Shown in pieces: positions 7,457 through 17,842 of a DNA stretch of 64,000 nucleotides; the first letter of the stretch is position 1, and each line of letters starts with the position of its first letter. Source of the DNA: Ignavibacteriota bacterium (GTDB lineage Bacteria; Bacteroidota; Ignavibacteria; Ignavibacteriales; Melioribacteraceae); assembly GCA_016716225.1 (NCBI GenBank), contig JADJWT010000001.1, positions 186,001 to 250,000 on the forward strand, given 5' to 3'. The translations under genes were made by a program, and so were the position numbers. Below the pieces are notes generated by a model that searched no databases, was not told the DNA's origin, and worked only from the letters and a program-made list of their open reading frames with translations.

Positions 7457-9364
7457 TTATTCTGCTAAAAGAGCTTCAAGTTTATCAAGTAACTCATTCA
7501 TTTTATTAACTACTGCCAAAATTGGTTTGGGAGAAGTCATATCAACTCCAGCGGTTTTTAAAACATCAATTGGGTATTTTGAACTACCGGATTTTAAGAA
7601 CGATAGAAACCTATCAATTGCTGGTTGACCTTCCTTTTTGATTTGAGCAACTAATTCTTGCGAAGCTGCGTAACTTGTTGCATATTGATAAACATAAAAA
7701 TTATAATAGAAATGTGGAATTCTTGCCCAAGTGTAAGTTTCTTCATCATCAACAACCATTTCCGGACCCCAATATTTTTGATACATATCTCCGTACAATT
7801 TGCATAATAATTCTGGAGTTAAAGCTTCTCCGCTTTCGGTTTTTTGATGAACTAATTGTTCATATTCAGCAAATCTTGTTTGGCGGAAAAATGTTAAAGT
7901 CATTCCCGTTAATTGATTTTCAATCAATGCCATTTTCTCTTCTTTAGTTTCAGCATTCTCGATTAAGTAATCCAACAATAATGCTTCATTTGCTGTTGAT
8001 GCAACTTCGGCAACAAATATAGAATAATTGGCATAAGGATATGGCTGATTTTTTTCCGTATAGTATGAGTGCATATTATGCCCCATTTCATGCGCAAATG
8101 TAAAAACATCATTTAACTGATTAGTCCAATTTAGCAAAACGTATGGATGAACTCCATATGAAACGCCCGATGAATAAGCTCCGCTTCGTTTTCCTTTTGT
8201 TTCGTGAACATCAATCCATCTATTATTAAAGGCTAATTCAAGACTTTTTAAATAATCTTCACCAAGCGGTTTTAATGCTTTGAGTAAAATTTCTTTTGAT
8301 TGTTCATATGAATATTCTTTTTTAACACCGGGGAAAAGTGTAACATAAGTATCGTAAGCATGAAGACTATCAATACCTAAAATTTTCTTTTTTAGTTTTC
8401 CCCATCTATGAAGCGGTTCCAAATTTTGATTAACAGTATTTACCAAATTATCATAAACAGCTAATGGAATATTATTTGCGTCTAAGGATGCAGCTCGGGT
8501 TGATTCGTATTTTCTTGCTTTTGCATTAAACATTGAAGCTTTAATATTTCCGTTAAATAAAGCAATCAAAGTATTCTTATATTCTTTAAATGGTTTATAC
8601 AAACCTTCGTATACTCTTTTTCTGTAATCACGATCTGTTGAAAATAATGCGGCTCCATATCTTCCGTGTGAAATTTTGATTTCATCCGTATTGTTTTCAC
8701 CTTTAACCATTGGGAACTGAATATCAGCGTTATTGAACATACCGAAGACACTGTAAGGAATTTCTCTAACTGGTGAAGATAATGCCATCAATTCTTCTTC
8801 TCTTGGTGATAATGTGTGAGCCTTAGTTCTAATCAAATCATGTAACTGATGATCATAAATTTTTAAACCATCTTCATTTTTAACAAATTCCCACAATTTA
8901 GTTTCTGGAATGTCTAAAATTTCCGGTCGGATAAATGAGCTTGCCGCAGATAAATTTGAAGCAAGCGCAGAAATTCTTTCATATCTTGCTTGATTTTCAG
9001 CATTTCCCAAATCTAAATCTTTTGATAAAGATGCATACAAATATAGACGACTCACTCTAATTCCGTTTTCATCATCAAATTTTAAACATTTCAATAACTC
9101 AGAACTTGAACTTCCTAATTTACCCCTGAAGGATTTGTAATTTTCAATTGAACTTTCTAATAATTTAAAATCATTTTCCCATAAATCTGGTGTTGAATAA
9201 ATATCTGCAATATTCCAAGTTTGGTCAATTGGAATATCACTTCTGCTTGGCAATTCACCATTATTTTGAGCAATATTTAAATTGCCACTGAAAAGATTTA
9301 ATAATAGATTCAAAGCTAAAACACTCCTTACTAAATTATTTTTAATATTTTTTCTGTTAAACAT
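7457..9364 (-). CDS. pepF: Oligoendopeptidase F, M3 family
   Basis: 635 residues, close to the normal ~600 of PepF. An N-terminal M3 'oligo-F' region (about 50-220) is followed by the metallopeptidase domain with the zinc motif 'FAHEMGHNMHSYY' (HExxH, about residue 425) and a downstream Glu in 'FVAEVASTANEALLLDYL'. PepF hydrolyses short peptides of about 7-17 residues, normally in the cytoplasm. Unusually, the first ~32 residues include a hydrophobic stretch 'SVLALNLLLNLFSGNLNIAQ' resembling a signal peptide, so this copy may be exported to the periplasm. The zinc ligands are intact. It lies 14 bp upstream of the IMPDH/GMPR-family gene and is probably cotranscribed with it. Confidence 0.93.
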   Translation of the reverse strand: MFNRKNIKNNLVRSVLALNLLLNLFSGNLNIAQNNGELPSRSDIPIDQTWNIADIYSTPDLWENDFKLLESSIENYKSFRGKLGSSSSELLKCLKFDDENGIRVSRLYLYASLSKDLDLGNAENQARYERISALASNLSAASSFIRPEILDIPETKLWEFVKNEDGLKIYDHQLHDLIRTKAHTLSPREEELMALSSPVREIPYSVFGMFNNADIQFPMVKGENNTDEIKISHGRYGAALFSTDRDYRKRVYEGLYKPFKEYKNTLIALFNGNIKASMFNAKARKYESTRAASLDANNIPLAVYDNLVNTVNQNLEPLHRWGKLKKKILGIDSLHAYDTYVTLFPGVKKEYSYEQSKEILLKALKPLGEDYLKSLELAFNNRWIDVHETKGKRSGAYSSGVSYGVHPYVLLNWTNQLNDVFTFAHEMGHNMHSYYTEKNQPYPYANYSIFVAEVASTANEALLLDYLIENAETKEEKMALIENQLTGMTLTFFRQTRFAEYEQLVHQKTESGEALTPELLCKLYGDMYQKYWGPEMVVDDEETYTWARIPHFYYNFYVYQYATSYAASQELVAQIKKEGQPAIDRFLSFLKSGSSKYPIDVLKTAGVDMTSPKPILAVVNKMNELLDKLEALLAE

Positions 9365-9448
9365 TTTTACTCCAGAAATTATTTTTAATGGAATAAACTT
9401 AATTAAATTGAGTTGATTTCTAAAGTGGTTTTGTGGTAATTTTTTATC

Positions 9449-12400
9449 CTAATTTCTGCATTCATCAAGCAAATAAAACTTCATATCCTTACAACCTTCT
9501 GTTGTTTCATCAAATTGTTTGTTTCTAATTTTTATTACTGAATTGTAAATTATTTTTCCAAACTCGGCAATATCATTTTTATGCAAATTTAATTTTACTG
9601 AATATTTATCTTCGCGCAAAAATATAAGCTGCAGTTCATAATTTTTAATTTGAGGATATTTTGCTAACAAAATAAATGCATAGAATTTAAGTTGATTTAA
9701 ATAAGTCGTTCTTTTTTCTTTTACATTTTTCTCAGAAATTTTATCAGTTTTATAATCAATGATTATAATTTTACTTTCTTCAACAATAAGTTTATCGATA
9801 ATGCCATAAAGGAAATAATCATTTTCGCGTTTATAAATTTCAATTTCATTGAAGTATTTTTTATTTGCAGAAATATCATTATATGATTTTGAGTTATAAA
9901 AATTAAACATCAAATCACTTATTTCTTTTACCAACTTTTTCTTTGATTGTTCATCATAAAACATTAACTCATCTTCCAATTTTATTTCATTCTCAATAGA
10001 TGTTTGTAGATTATTTTTATCAACTTCATTTTTCAAAATTGAGTGAATTATTTTTCCCATAATATTTGCGGGAATATTTTCTTCTTCTTTACTATTATAT
10101 TCAACCTCATCATCATTTCTAAAAAGTTTAATTAATTCACCATAACCAAAATCATATGTTAGCTGATATTTTTTGGGGCAAAGCAAAAACAAACTTATTT
10201 TAGAGGCAGAAATAATTTCATTTTTTTCTAAACTGTTTATTGAGTTAAGTAAGAATTTATAATTTTCATTATTAGGAATTTTATTGTCGGAAAACTTTTC
10301 ATATTCTACATTCCGAATTAAATTAATTTCCGTTTCAACATTTTCAGAATTTGTAAAATATTTATCATCACTTGATTGCATGAAAACTAAATTTCCGGAA
10401 ATATTTTTTTTATCGAGATTCAAATCAATATTAATCGAATCAATAATTTGTTGTGCAAAAGAATCTTCATAAAATTTTCCTTTTTGCGTTTGCATTGAAA
10501 TTATTAAATATTCTTCACTTCTTGTAATTGCTACATAAAGAAGTCGCTTCAATTCAGCAATAGATTTTTTATTCTGAAAATAATTGAAAAGTCCTACACT
10601 TGGTGCTTGTTTAAATTCTTCAAAATAATTTTTACGGAAAGGAAGTTTTGCGAGAATTCCAAAATCTTTATCAATATAAATATCTTTTGATTTTAAGGTC
10701 TCATCAAAAAATTTCTGATTTGTTTTATACAGAATCACAACTTTAAATTCCAATCCTTTACTTTGATGAATTGTCATAATTTTTACAGTATTTTCGGTTT
10801 CGTCCAATTCGGCATGACCTTCATCATCTAAACTATTAATTGCATCTTTTAAATAAATTGTAAAATCATACAAGGTATTAAAACCTTGTTCAGTAAAATT
10901 TATTGCTTGATGTATTAATTTTTCGAGATTTGCAATATCTTGTTTCCCATTATGTTTATTGGCTAAAAACGCCCAGTAGTTTGTTTCGTTGTGTATAATT
11001 CTAATCAAATCATTTAATTCTGTTTTCGAAGAAAGTTTAATATGCTTATTTAAACGATTGAGAATTTCTGTAAAATTATTTTTTGCGTTTGCATAATTTT
11101 TAAATTTATCAAAATAACTTTCGCCATTCTCAAACGATATCTCAGTGATTTCAGAATCTGATAATCCATAATACGGAGAACGTAAAACTGAAAGAAAAGC
11201 TAAATCATTCTTTGTATTTAATAAAAATGAAAGATAATTATAAACATCTAGAATAATTTGTTGTTGATAAAATCCTTTCCCGCCAACGATGGAAAACGGA
11301 ATATTATATTTTACAAAATCCTTTTCCAAATCACTGAAATTTTTTCTAACACGACATAAAATTGTAACATCGCTAAATTCATATTCTTTAGAATTTACCA
11401 AATGTGAAATTTTATTTGCAATAAGTTCGGCTTCATTTATATTTTCTTCTTTCTCAGAAATCAAAATATCAATTTTACCTTTTTTAGGTTTTGAATAAGC
11501 ACAGACTAAATCATTATATTCAACTTCATTAAAATTACGATTTGGATTTGCAAATAATTTGGAGAAAAGTAGATTGGTAAATAAGGCAATGTTCGGGCTT
11601 AATCTAAATGAATGCGGAAGCTGTAAAATTCCTTTCTTCCCAACTTTTGATTCAATTTGATTTTTTGTATCGTTAAAAACTTTTACTTCTGCTTCGCGAA
11701 ACATATAAATACTTTGCTTATCATCGCCAACGACAAATAAATTTCCTACAGATAAATATTTTAGAATAGGCATAAATATTTCATACTGAATTTCATTTGT
11801 ATCTTGATATTCATCAACCATTACATATTTAAACTTTTGAGAAAGTTTGTTTACAACTTCTGTGTTTTGTACAAGATAAAATGTTTTTATCAACAAATCT
11901 TCAAAATCCAAAAAAGATTTTTGATTTTTTTTGAATTTATATTTTTCACTTACTTCATTGTAAAAATCTATTAAAGATTTTCCGAATTTTGCTAATTCAT
12001 CATTAAGTTCAATATAATTTTCATCTAATTCTATTTTTTTAATTTCATCAAATTTATCGTTTATTGAATTTATTAATTCTTCGTTATCGCTATATAAATT
12101 TGAACTCAAATACTTTTGTTGTCTAACTTTTCCATCTGTCTTAATTAAAACTTGAGAAATATTTTTAATCAAACTAAATTTATCAATAACATCTGATTTT
12201 GAATTTATCTCATTTAAAATTTTGTTTATTTCAATAGATATTTCTGTAGATTTATTTTTTTCTGCAATAAAATTTAATAGAGAAATTTCATCAATTAGGG
12301 TATCAATTAAATCAGAAAATGTCTCGCTTATTTTTTTCTCAAAATTCTTTTGAAGCCATTCGGCAATATCTTTTACATTATTTGAATAAATATTTTGAAA

Positions 12401-12949
12401 TAATTTTTCCGTTGATTTTCTTTTTGCAAAAAGCTGTTTAACTTTTTTAGTTAGCTGAGATTTATTTCCAAATATTCTTATAAGATTTTTTACCGAAGAA
12501 TTTTCATCCTTTAAATTTTTAATAATAATTTCATCAATACTTAACTCCAACAATTCATCGGAAGTTCTTGCATCAATTGGAAAAAAGTTTGCATCAATTC
12601 CAGCTTCCGGTGCAAAGTCCTTTAGGATATCAATACAAAAAGAATGAATTGTTGAAATTTTAGCTGAGACTAAATTTCTTCTAATATTTTCTAATTTATT
12701 TTTTACGTAAAAATTTGAATCTGAAATTCTTTCATTTATTTCATTTGCAATTTTGGAATAAAGTTCGCTTGCAGCTTTTTCTGTAAAAGTTATTGCAACA
12801 ATATTATTTAACGAAACATTTTCTTGCAAAATTATTTCAACAAATCTTTTTGATAAAACTGTTGTTTTGCCGGAGCCGGCATTTGCGGTTAATGAAATAT
12901 GCTTATCAAACTTTAAAGCTTCTTTTTGAAATTGTGTAAGCTGTGTCAT
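9449..12949 (-). CDS. addA: AddA/RecB-type UvrD helicase with C-terminal nuclease domain
   Basis: 1166 residues. Superfamily 1A helicase motifs: Walker A AGSGKTT (24-30), motif Ia 'ITFTEKAASEL', 'FLDFEDLL', Walker B 'VMVDEYQDTNEIQYEIF' (about 375), 'VGDDKQSIYMFREAE', 'IMTIHQSKGLEFKVVIL', and 'LLYVAITRSEEYL'. The C-terminus is a PD-(D/E)XK nuclease with 'IIIIDYKTD' (DYK at 1065-1067) and 'YLNQLKFYA'. This is the AddA architecture: with AddB it resects double-strand breaks and loads RecA. Its likely partner is the AddB-like gene at 49-52 kb rather than a neighbour. The start codon ATG overlaps the stop of the upstream histidine kinase (TAATG), so translation is likely coupled. Confidence 0.9.
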   Translation of the reverse strand: MTQLTQFQKEALKFDKHISLTANAGSGKTTVLSKRFVEIILQENVSLNNIVAITFTEKAASELYSKIANEINERISDSNFYVKNKLENIRRNLVSAKISTIHSFCIDILKDFAPEAGIDANFFPIDARTSDELLELSIDEIIIKNLKDENSSVKNLIRIFGNKSQLTKKVKQLFAKRKSTEKLFQNIYSNNVKDIAEWLQKNFEKKISETFSDLIDTLIDEISLLNFIAEKNKSTEISIEINKILNEINSKSDVIDKFSLIKNISQVLIKTDGKVRQQKYLSSNLYSDNEELINSINDKFDEIKKIELDENYIELNDELAKFGKSLIDFYNEVSEKYKFKKNQKSFLDFEDLLIKTFYLVQNTEVVNKLSQKFKYVMVDEYQDTNEIQYEIFMPILKYLSVGNLFVVGDDKQSIYMFREAEVKVFNDTKNQIESKVGKKGILQLPHSFRLSPNIALFTNLLFSKLFANPNRNFNEVEYNDLVCAYSKPKKGKIDILISEKEENINEAELIANKISHLVNSKEYEFSDVTILCRVRKNFSDLEKDFVKYNIPFSIVGGKGFYQQQIILDVYNYLSFLLNTKNDLAFLSVLRSPYYGLSDSEITEISFENGESYFDKFKNYANAKNNFTEILNRLNKHIKLSSKTELNDLIRIIHNETNYWAFLANKHNGKQDIANLEKLIHQAINFTEQGFNTLYDFTIYLKDAINSLDDEGHAELDETENTVKIMTIHQSKGLEFKVVILYKTNQKFFDETLKSKDIYIDKDFGILAKLPFRKNYFEEFKQAPSVGLFNYFQNKKSIAELKRLLYVAITRSEEYLIISMQTQKGKFYEDSFAQQIIDSINIDLNLDKKNISGNLVFMQSSDDKYFTNSENVETEINLIRNVEYEKFSDNKIPNNENYKFLLNSINSLEKNEIISASKISLFLLCPKKYQLTYDFGYGELIKLFRNDDEVEYNSKEEENIPANIMGKIIHSILKNEVDKNNLQTSIENEIKLEDELMFYDEQSKKKLVKEISDLMFNFYNSKSYNDISANKKYFNEIEIYKRENDYFLYGIIDKLIVEESKIIIIDYKTDKISEKNVKEKRTTYLNQLKFYAFILLAKYPQIKNYELQLIFLREDKYSVKLNLHKNDIAEFGKIIYNSVIKIRNKQFDETTEGCKDMKFYLLDECRN

Positions 12950-15900
12950 TACTTAAGAAAGTTTATTTGAAATGTTGCACCATCATTTGAAGTTTTAATC
13001 AACTTAATATCAGCATTTGTGCTGTTCAAATATCTTTTAGCCAAACTTAATCCTAAACCCATTCCATCATTTTTTGTTGTGAAATTCATATCAAATATTC
13101 TTTCAATATTTTCATTATTTATTCCGTTTCCGTTATCAGAAATTTTCAACAAATACTCTTTTTCATTTTCAGATATTTCAAAAACTATTTTACTTGAATT
13201 TGCTTGAATAGAATTTCGAATTAGATTAATAATTGTTCTTCTAAGCTGCTGAGAATCGCCATTTAAATTTATTTTTTCTAAATTCGAAATAAATTCGGTT
13301 TTAATATTTTCTCCCGAAAATAAATTTATCGATTGCTTAACAATTTCAATCAAGTCAATTTCTTCTAATTTTAACTTCGGCATTCTTGCAAAATTGGAAA
13401 ATTCATTTGCAATATTTTTTAAAGTTTCTATCTGATTTAAAATTGTTGATGTAACTTTTTTGAAGAACATATCAAACTTATCCGATTTGTCTTCATAAGT
13501 TGTAATAAGTTGTTGAAGGCTTAATTTCATTGGCGTTAACGGATTTTTAATTTCATGCGCAACTTGTTTTGCCATTTCTTTCCAAGCTTCTTCTCTTTCA
13601 ATTTCCGCAAGCATTGCTTGATTTTCTTTTATTTCTTTCACCATATATTGAAATCCCGAAACCAATTCTTTTATTTCACCTTTTGCATTGGTTTTTATAT
13701 CCAGACTCAAATCACCAGCTGCAATTGATTTTGTTGCAAGAGTTAGTTTTCTTATTGGAGATGAAATTTGATTTGCCATTAATGCACTAAAAAGAATTAT
13801 AAATATTGCGGCAAGTGAATATGATCCGAATAAAAATACATCAACCTCGGAACCACTTAATGGAAGTAATATTTTATTAAATCCTTCAGAAACTTTAAGA
13901 ATTAATTTTGCATCGCCTATATTTGCTTTGTAATAAAATGATTTATAATTATAGTTATCAATAAGTTCATCAATTAATATTTCTTGCTCACCATCAATAA
14001 CTAAATTTTTATAAACTTCCGGATTTAATAATTTTGGAATAAGACCAACATCGTAAATTAAATCATCCGTGCTGTATTCAAGCTGATTATGCAAATATGC
14101 TGAATAATTAATATTCAAATCATTTGAAGCATTTATGAAATTAATATTACCGTTTTCTAAATGATTATTTAGATAAGACTCAATAGAGAAAGCACGTTTA
14201 CCAAGTTTGTAATAAGTCGATTCTTCATTTTTATCTTCTGTAATTCCACGAAAATAAAATGCAATTAGAATTAATGGAATTAATGAAATAATTAAAAACG
14301 CAGAAAGCAGTTTTGCTCTTAAGTCAAACTGATAGACTTTATATTTTTCATAATACACTATTATGTAAATTAAAATTGCAAAAATTAATATTACTGCATG
14401 AGTGAAAAAAACCTTGAAGAAATCAAACAATCCTATTGAAAGTTCCTTGTTTTTTAATGCAATTGAAACGAGTCTTTCAATTCCATTTAGTTTAACTTTT
14501 TTAAGATAAATAATAAATTCAGATTCATTAAATTGACTTTCAAGCCAAGCATCATTTTTTTCTGTTAATTCTGTATTTAATATTACTTCATTAATTTCAT
14601 CGGATGGATTTATATCTCCGTAAACTAATTTTAATTCTTTGTTCCGATAATCCAAAATTGAAAGTTTATCAAGTTTTAAAATAGCTTTTTCATTTAATTT
14701 TCCAGTCGAAATAAATTCTGGGTGTGATGTAAACCCGAATTCATTTAAATCAGATAAAATTGAAACATCCAAATATCCAATAAATGCATATTCATCTTTA
14801 AGTGGAAAAATTCCTCTAATTATTTTTTGAGATTCACCTTCTAATTTTTCTTCAAAAATTTTTATTTCTTCAATTACAGAATTTGTGTCAATAATATTTT
14901 TAATTGTAAACTGCGGATATGCTGAACCAAACCCCCCAAGAAGATTCCCTTTTAAATCTAAAAAGTTCACAGAAGAATTTACAGATTCCTTTTGCAGATT
15001 GCTTTTGCTCCAAATCATAAATGCATATGAATTGAAATTTGCATGAGGATTTTGAAATGCTTCAGTTGCTATTTTTCTGCTGAAATCATCAAGCAAAGTT
15101 TCAAATATAATTGATTTGAAAAATTCATCGTTTTCTCTGGTTATAACATTAGCAGTTGTTTTTAAAGATTCCTTTTCAAGTTCTGTATTGTAAAATAGCA
15201 ATGTCAGTATTGCCGTAAATGACGATATAAAATAAATTACCAAAACTCTTGTAGTAAATTTTATATCATATTTTGTAATTAGATAAACCAAAATAGAAAC
15301 TAAAATTACATGTGTAATTTTTATGAAAATTGTGCTTTGTGGATTTTTTTGAGTGAATTGAAAAATTAATATTGCTAAAATAAAAACTATTGAAAGTGAT
15401 ATAAAAAATAATTCATATTTTATTTTAAATGATTTTTTAAAACACTTTGTTAGCAAAATAAATAATGATGAAGAACCTAAAATTGAAATTATTCCCATCA
15501 CTAAAACGTTTATGTGCATTAGGATTGTTGGAAAATCTATGTAAAGCGATGGATTCTGAAAATATCTTATCGAAGTATCAAAAACAAAACTTCTTATTAC
15601 AGCACTAAATCCTCTTTGTGAAATAACATAAATTATAATTACTAAAATTAGTAATATGAAAAAAATAGTTTTGCTAGAGATATTAGCATTTCCCGATTTA
15701 TAAAAATTTATCGAATATCTAAAAGCATTTATAAAAATAATACACACAACAACTAATGTAATCAGCAATTCAATTGGTGAATTTGTAATTCCAAAAGCAA
15801 AGTATGAAAAATAAATATTGGGATCGAATATTCCTTCCGATGAAATATTTTGAGGAATTTTTATGAAGACCAATAAATATCTTAGTATAATCAGATAAAT

Positions 15901-16746
15901 TGCATAAAGAAAAAATTTTACTAGATAATTTTCTTTAGCATGAATTTTTTGATAAAGTACAACTCCTAAAATTAAATAACCAAAAAGTGCAAGCAAACTT
16001 TGAACAATAAATATATTATCATTCAAACTTTGAACAGAATTTTCACGTGTTTGTTTTATAAAAATTATTGTTGCAATTTTTTTATCGAAATTATTTTTTA
16101 ATTCAAATGAGTGTTTTCTTCCATCTCTATTTTTTACGTTTTGTTTTGAATAATTTATAGAAAACTCAACTCCAAACTTATTTTGTAATTCATTTGTTAA
16201 ACTTATTTTATTAAAATATGCTGGATTTAATTCATATTGTTTTTCAATTATTTTCCCAAACAGTAAATATTGATTTGAATTATTTGAGTGGATTGTATCT
16301 CTAACTAAAAGATAAGTATCAATTCCGGATTTCAAAAAGTAAGTTTCACCAAATTTAAAACTGAGTGAATCATTTCTAATTATTTGTTGATTAAAATTCT
16401 TATTCCAGAAAATTATTTTATTGCTATCCAAAACTGCAAAAATATTTTCGGTATTATATTTTTGTTGAATTTTTTTATCAATTTCAGAAAAATTTAAAAC
16501 ACTTATTTTCTTAAGCTGATTTTTAATTAAATCTTTTTCACTTATTAAATCAGTTTGTAACTTCGTTAAATATTCATATGTGAATTTTTCAATAAAATTA
16601 GTTTTATCTTCAATAGTTTCAGCCCAATTTTCAACTTCATTATTTATTATTTTATTTCCGACAACGCCGGAAATAATTATGAAAAGTATTACAATAAGTA
16701 AAATTGTTAAGGTTTTATTTCTTTTAAGTAAAGAAGTAAATTTCAT
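12949..16746 (-). CDS. Very large multi-pass sensor histidine kinase (NtrY-like core)
   Basis: 1265 residues. An N-terminal helix (about 13-30) and an extracytoplasmic region (about 31-240) are followed by a block of about eight membrane helices (about 245-520), a second extracytoplasmic region (about 525-770), two more helices (about 785-835), a third small external region, a last helix (about 955-980), HAMP ('SSPIRKLTLATKSIAAGDLSL'), and the kinase core. The H box is 'VAHEIKNPLTPMKLSL' with His about 1064; the N box 'INLIRNSIQAN' (about 1172), G1 'DNGNG' (about 1203) and G2 'GMGLGLSLA' (about 1228) complete the ATPase. It autophosphorylates on His and would signal to a response regulator, but none is nearby. 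The 'NPLTPMKL' H-box resembles NtrY. Its stop overlaps the addA start. Confidence 0.88.
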   Translation of the reverse strand: MKFTSLLKRNKTLTILLIVILFIIISGVVGNKIINNEVENWAETIEDKTNFIEKFTYEYLTKLQTDLISEKDLIKNQLKKISVLNFSEIDKKIQQKYNTENIFAVLDSNKIIFWNKNFNQQIIRNDSLSFKFGETYFLKSGIDTYLLVRDTIHSNNSNQYLLFGKIIEKQYELNPAYFNKISLTNELQNKFGVEFSINYSKQNVKNRDGRKHSFELKNNFDKKIATIIFIKQTRENSVQSLNDNIFIVQSLLALFGYLILGVVLYQKIHAKENYLVKFFLYAIYLIILRYLLVFIKIPQNISSEGIFDPNIYFSYFAFGITNSPIELLITLVVVCIIFINAFRYSINFYKSGNANISSKTIFFILLILVIIIYVISQRGFSAVIRSFVFDTSIRYFQNPSLYIDFPTILMHINVLVMGIISILGSSSLFILLTKCFKKSFKIKYELFFISLSIVFILAILIFQFTQKNPQSTIFIKITHVILVSILVYLITKYDIKFTTRVLVIYFISSFTAILTLLFYNTELEKESLKTTANVITRENDEFFKSIIFETLLDDFSRKIATEAFQNPHANFNSYAFMIWSKSNLQKESVNSSVNFLDLKGNLLGGFGSAYPQFTIKNIIDTNSVIEEIKIFEEKLEGESQKIIRGIFPLKDEYAFIGYLDVSILSDLNEFGFTSHPEFISTGKLNEKAILKLDKLSILDYRNKELKLVYGDINPSDEINEVILNTELTEKNDAWLESQFNESEFIIYLKKVKLNGIERLVSIALKNKELSIGLFDFFKVFFTHAVILIFAILIYIIVYYEKYKVYQFDLRAKLLSAFLIISLIPLILIAFYFRGITEDKNEESTYYKLGKRAFSIESYLNNHLENGNINFINASNDLNINYSAYLHNQLEYSTDDLIYDVGLIPKLLNPEVYKNLVIDGEQEILIDELIDNYNYKSFYYKANIGDAKLILKVSEGFNKILLPLSGSEVDVFLFGSYSLAAIFIILFSALMANQISSPIRKLTLATKSIAAGDLSLDIKTNAKGEIKELVSGFQYMVKEIKENQAMLAEIEREEAWKEMAKQVAHEIKNPLTPMKLSLQQLITTYEDKSDKFDMFFKKVTSTILNQIETLKNIANEFSNFARMPKLKLEEIDLIEIVKQSINLFSGENIKTEFISNLEKINLNGDSQQLRRTIINLIRNSIQANSSKIVFEISENEKEYLLKISDNGNGINNENIERIFDMNFTTKNDGMGLGLSLAKRYLNSTNADIKLIKTSNDGATFQINFLK

Positions 16747-16793
16747 TTATATCAATTTGGTTTTTTCAGATTTCAAAATACTTAAACGAAAAT

Positions 16794-16822
16794 AAAAAAG
16801 CATACTCAATTGAGTATGCTTT
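16794..16822 (-). terminator. Rho-independent terminator after the FN3 lipoprotein gene
   Basis: AAAGCATACTCAA and TTGAGTATGCTTT form a perfect 26 bp palindrome (16797-16822). On the minus strand it is followed by six Ts. It lies 24 bp after the lipoprotein stop and separates that gene from the histidine kinase. Confidence 0.88.
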
Positions 16823-16845
16823 CTAATTTAGGAGTTTTAGGTGTG

Positions 16846-17694
16846 TTACTTTTTAATAACTTTTTCTGGTATTTTATTTCTTGTTTCAGCATTTCTATTT
16901 GTTTTAAGTTGTTGTTCACCTTCTAATAATTGATAAGCCCAATCAAAAACTACTCTATCTCCAGAAATTGCTTTTACTCTAATTTTTGCATAATGATTGT
17001 CCCAAGTCCAAATTACATAAGTATGACCAACAATTGCTTTTGTATATTTTACATTTTCACCTTCAACTAAAGGAACCCATCCATCTAAAGGAGCATAATA
17101 AATATCTAAGAAACTATTTGTGTAACCCATATCTTGAATATCTGTATCATCCCAGACATTTAAGTAATACTCACCGTTATAATTTTCGAAGAAAAAGTCA
17201 GTCGAAAAATCATCATTGTAAGCATCAAAAGGAACAACTGCATATTCGCTAAAATCATAACCGGAATTATTTGGATAAAGATTATAATCATAAATTGATC
17301 TATTCATTCCTTCCGGTCTTGCAACACCATAAACCATATCGTAACTTAATTCGCTTTCGTTTCCGTCATAATCATAAGCGGCAACTGCATAATAATATAA
17401 TTCACCGTTTACTGCATCATGATCAACAAAATAATTTCCGGATGTATTTCCAATTAATTCATATTCACCCCAATAATCATATGCAAAATAAACATTATAA
17501 CCGGCTACATCTCTTTCGGGATTATCTTCCCAAGTAATTTCAACTAATCCGTCACCTACATAAGTCACAACATTTACCGGAGCTGAAGGAGGTGTGTTAT
17601 CATAATCATAGTTTAAATTTGGATCGCAATTAGTAAATAGAAATATTACTGCAATTACTAATAATATTCGATATAAAGCTTTTTCATTTTTCAT
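16846..17694 (-). CDS. Fibronectin type III lipoprotein
   Basis: 282 residues from the ATG at 17694, which has a GGAGGA ribosome site directly upstream (an in-frame TTG four codons earlier overlaps that site and is rejected). The N-terminus is a lipoprotein signal: hydrophobic 'ILLVIAVIFLFTNC' with the acylated Cys about residue 23. Residues about 34-125 are one FN3 domain: 'PPSAPVNVVTYVGDGLVEITWEDNPERDVAGYNVYFA' (split at the D) and 'YYYAVAAYDYDGNESELSYD'. The following ~140 residues are Tyr/Asp/Asn-rich without a recognised domain. It is likely on the outer membrane or periplasmic face; its ligand is unknown. It is a single-gene unit: a terminator follows and the pyrimidine operon terminator lies upstream. 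Confidence 0.82.
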   Translation of the reverse strand: MKNEKALYRILLVIAVIFLFTNCDPNLNYDYDNTPPSAPVNVVTYVGDGLVEITWEDNPERDVAGYNVYFAYDYWGEYELIGNTSGNYFVDHDAVNGELYYYAVAAYDYDGNESELSYDMVYGVARPEGMNRSIYDYNLYPNNSGYDFSEYAVVPFDAYNDDFSTDFFFENYNGEYYLNVWDDTDIQDMGYTNSFLDIYYAPLDGWVPLVEGENVKYTKAIVGHTYVIWTWDNHYAKIRVKAISGDRVVFDWAYQLLEGEQQLKTNRNAETRNKIPEKVIKK

Positions 17695-17747
17695 TTTTTC
17701 CTCCAATAAGAAATTCTACTTTTAGTATTTCAAGGAAAGTGCCAAAT

Positions 17748-17782
17748 AAAAAAGCCTCAAATTTATTCAAATTCAAGGCTTT
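17748..17782 (-). terminator. Terminator of the pyrR-pyrB-pyrC operon
   Basis: AAAGCCT (17751-17757) pairs with AGGCTTT (17776-17782) around an 18-base AT-rich loop; on the minus strand a run of six Ts follows. It lies about 60 bp after the pyrC stop. The stem is short, so confidence is moderate. Confidence 0.65.
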
Positions 17783-17842
17783 ATTTATATTTTGATTTAT
17801 TTTGTATTCAGATGTGAATTTGAATGTACATAATAATATACA

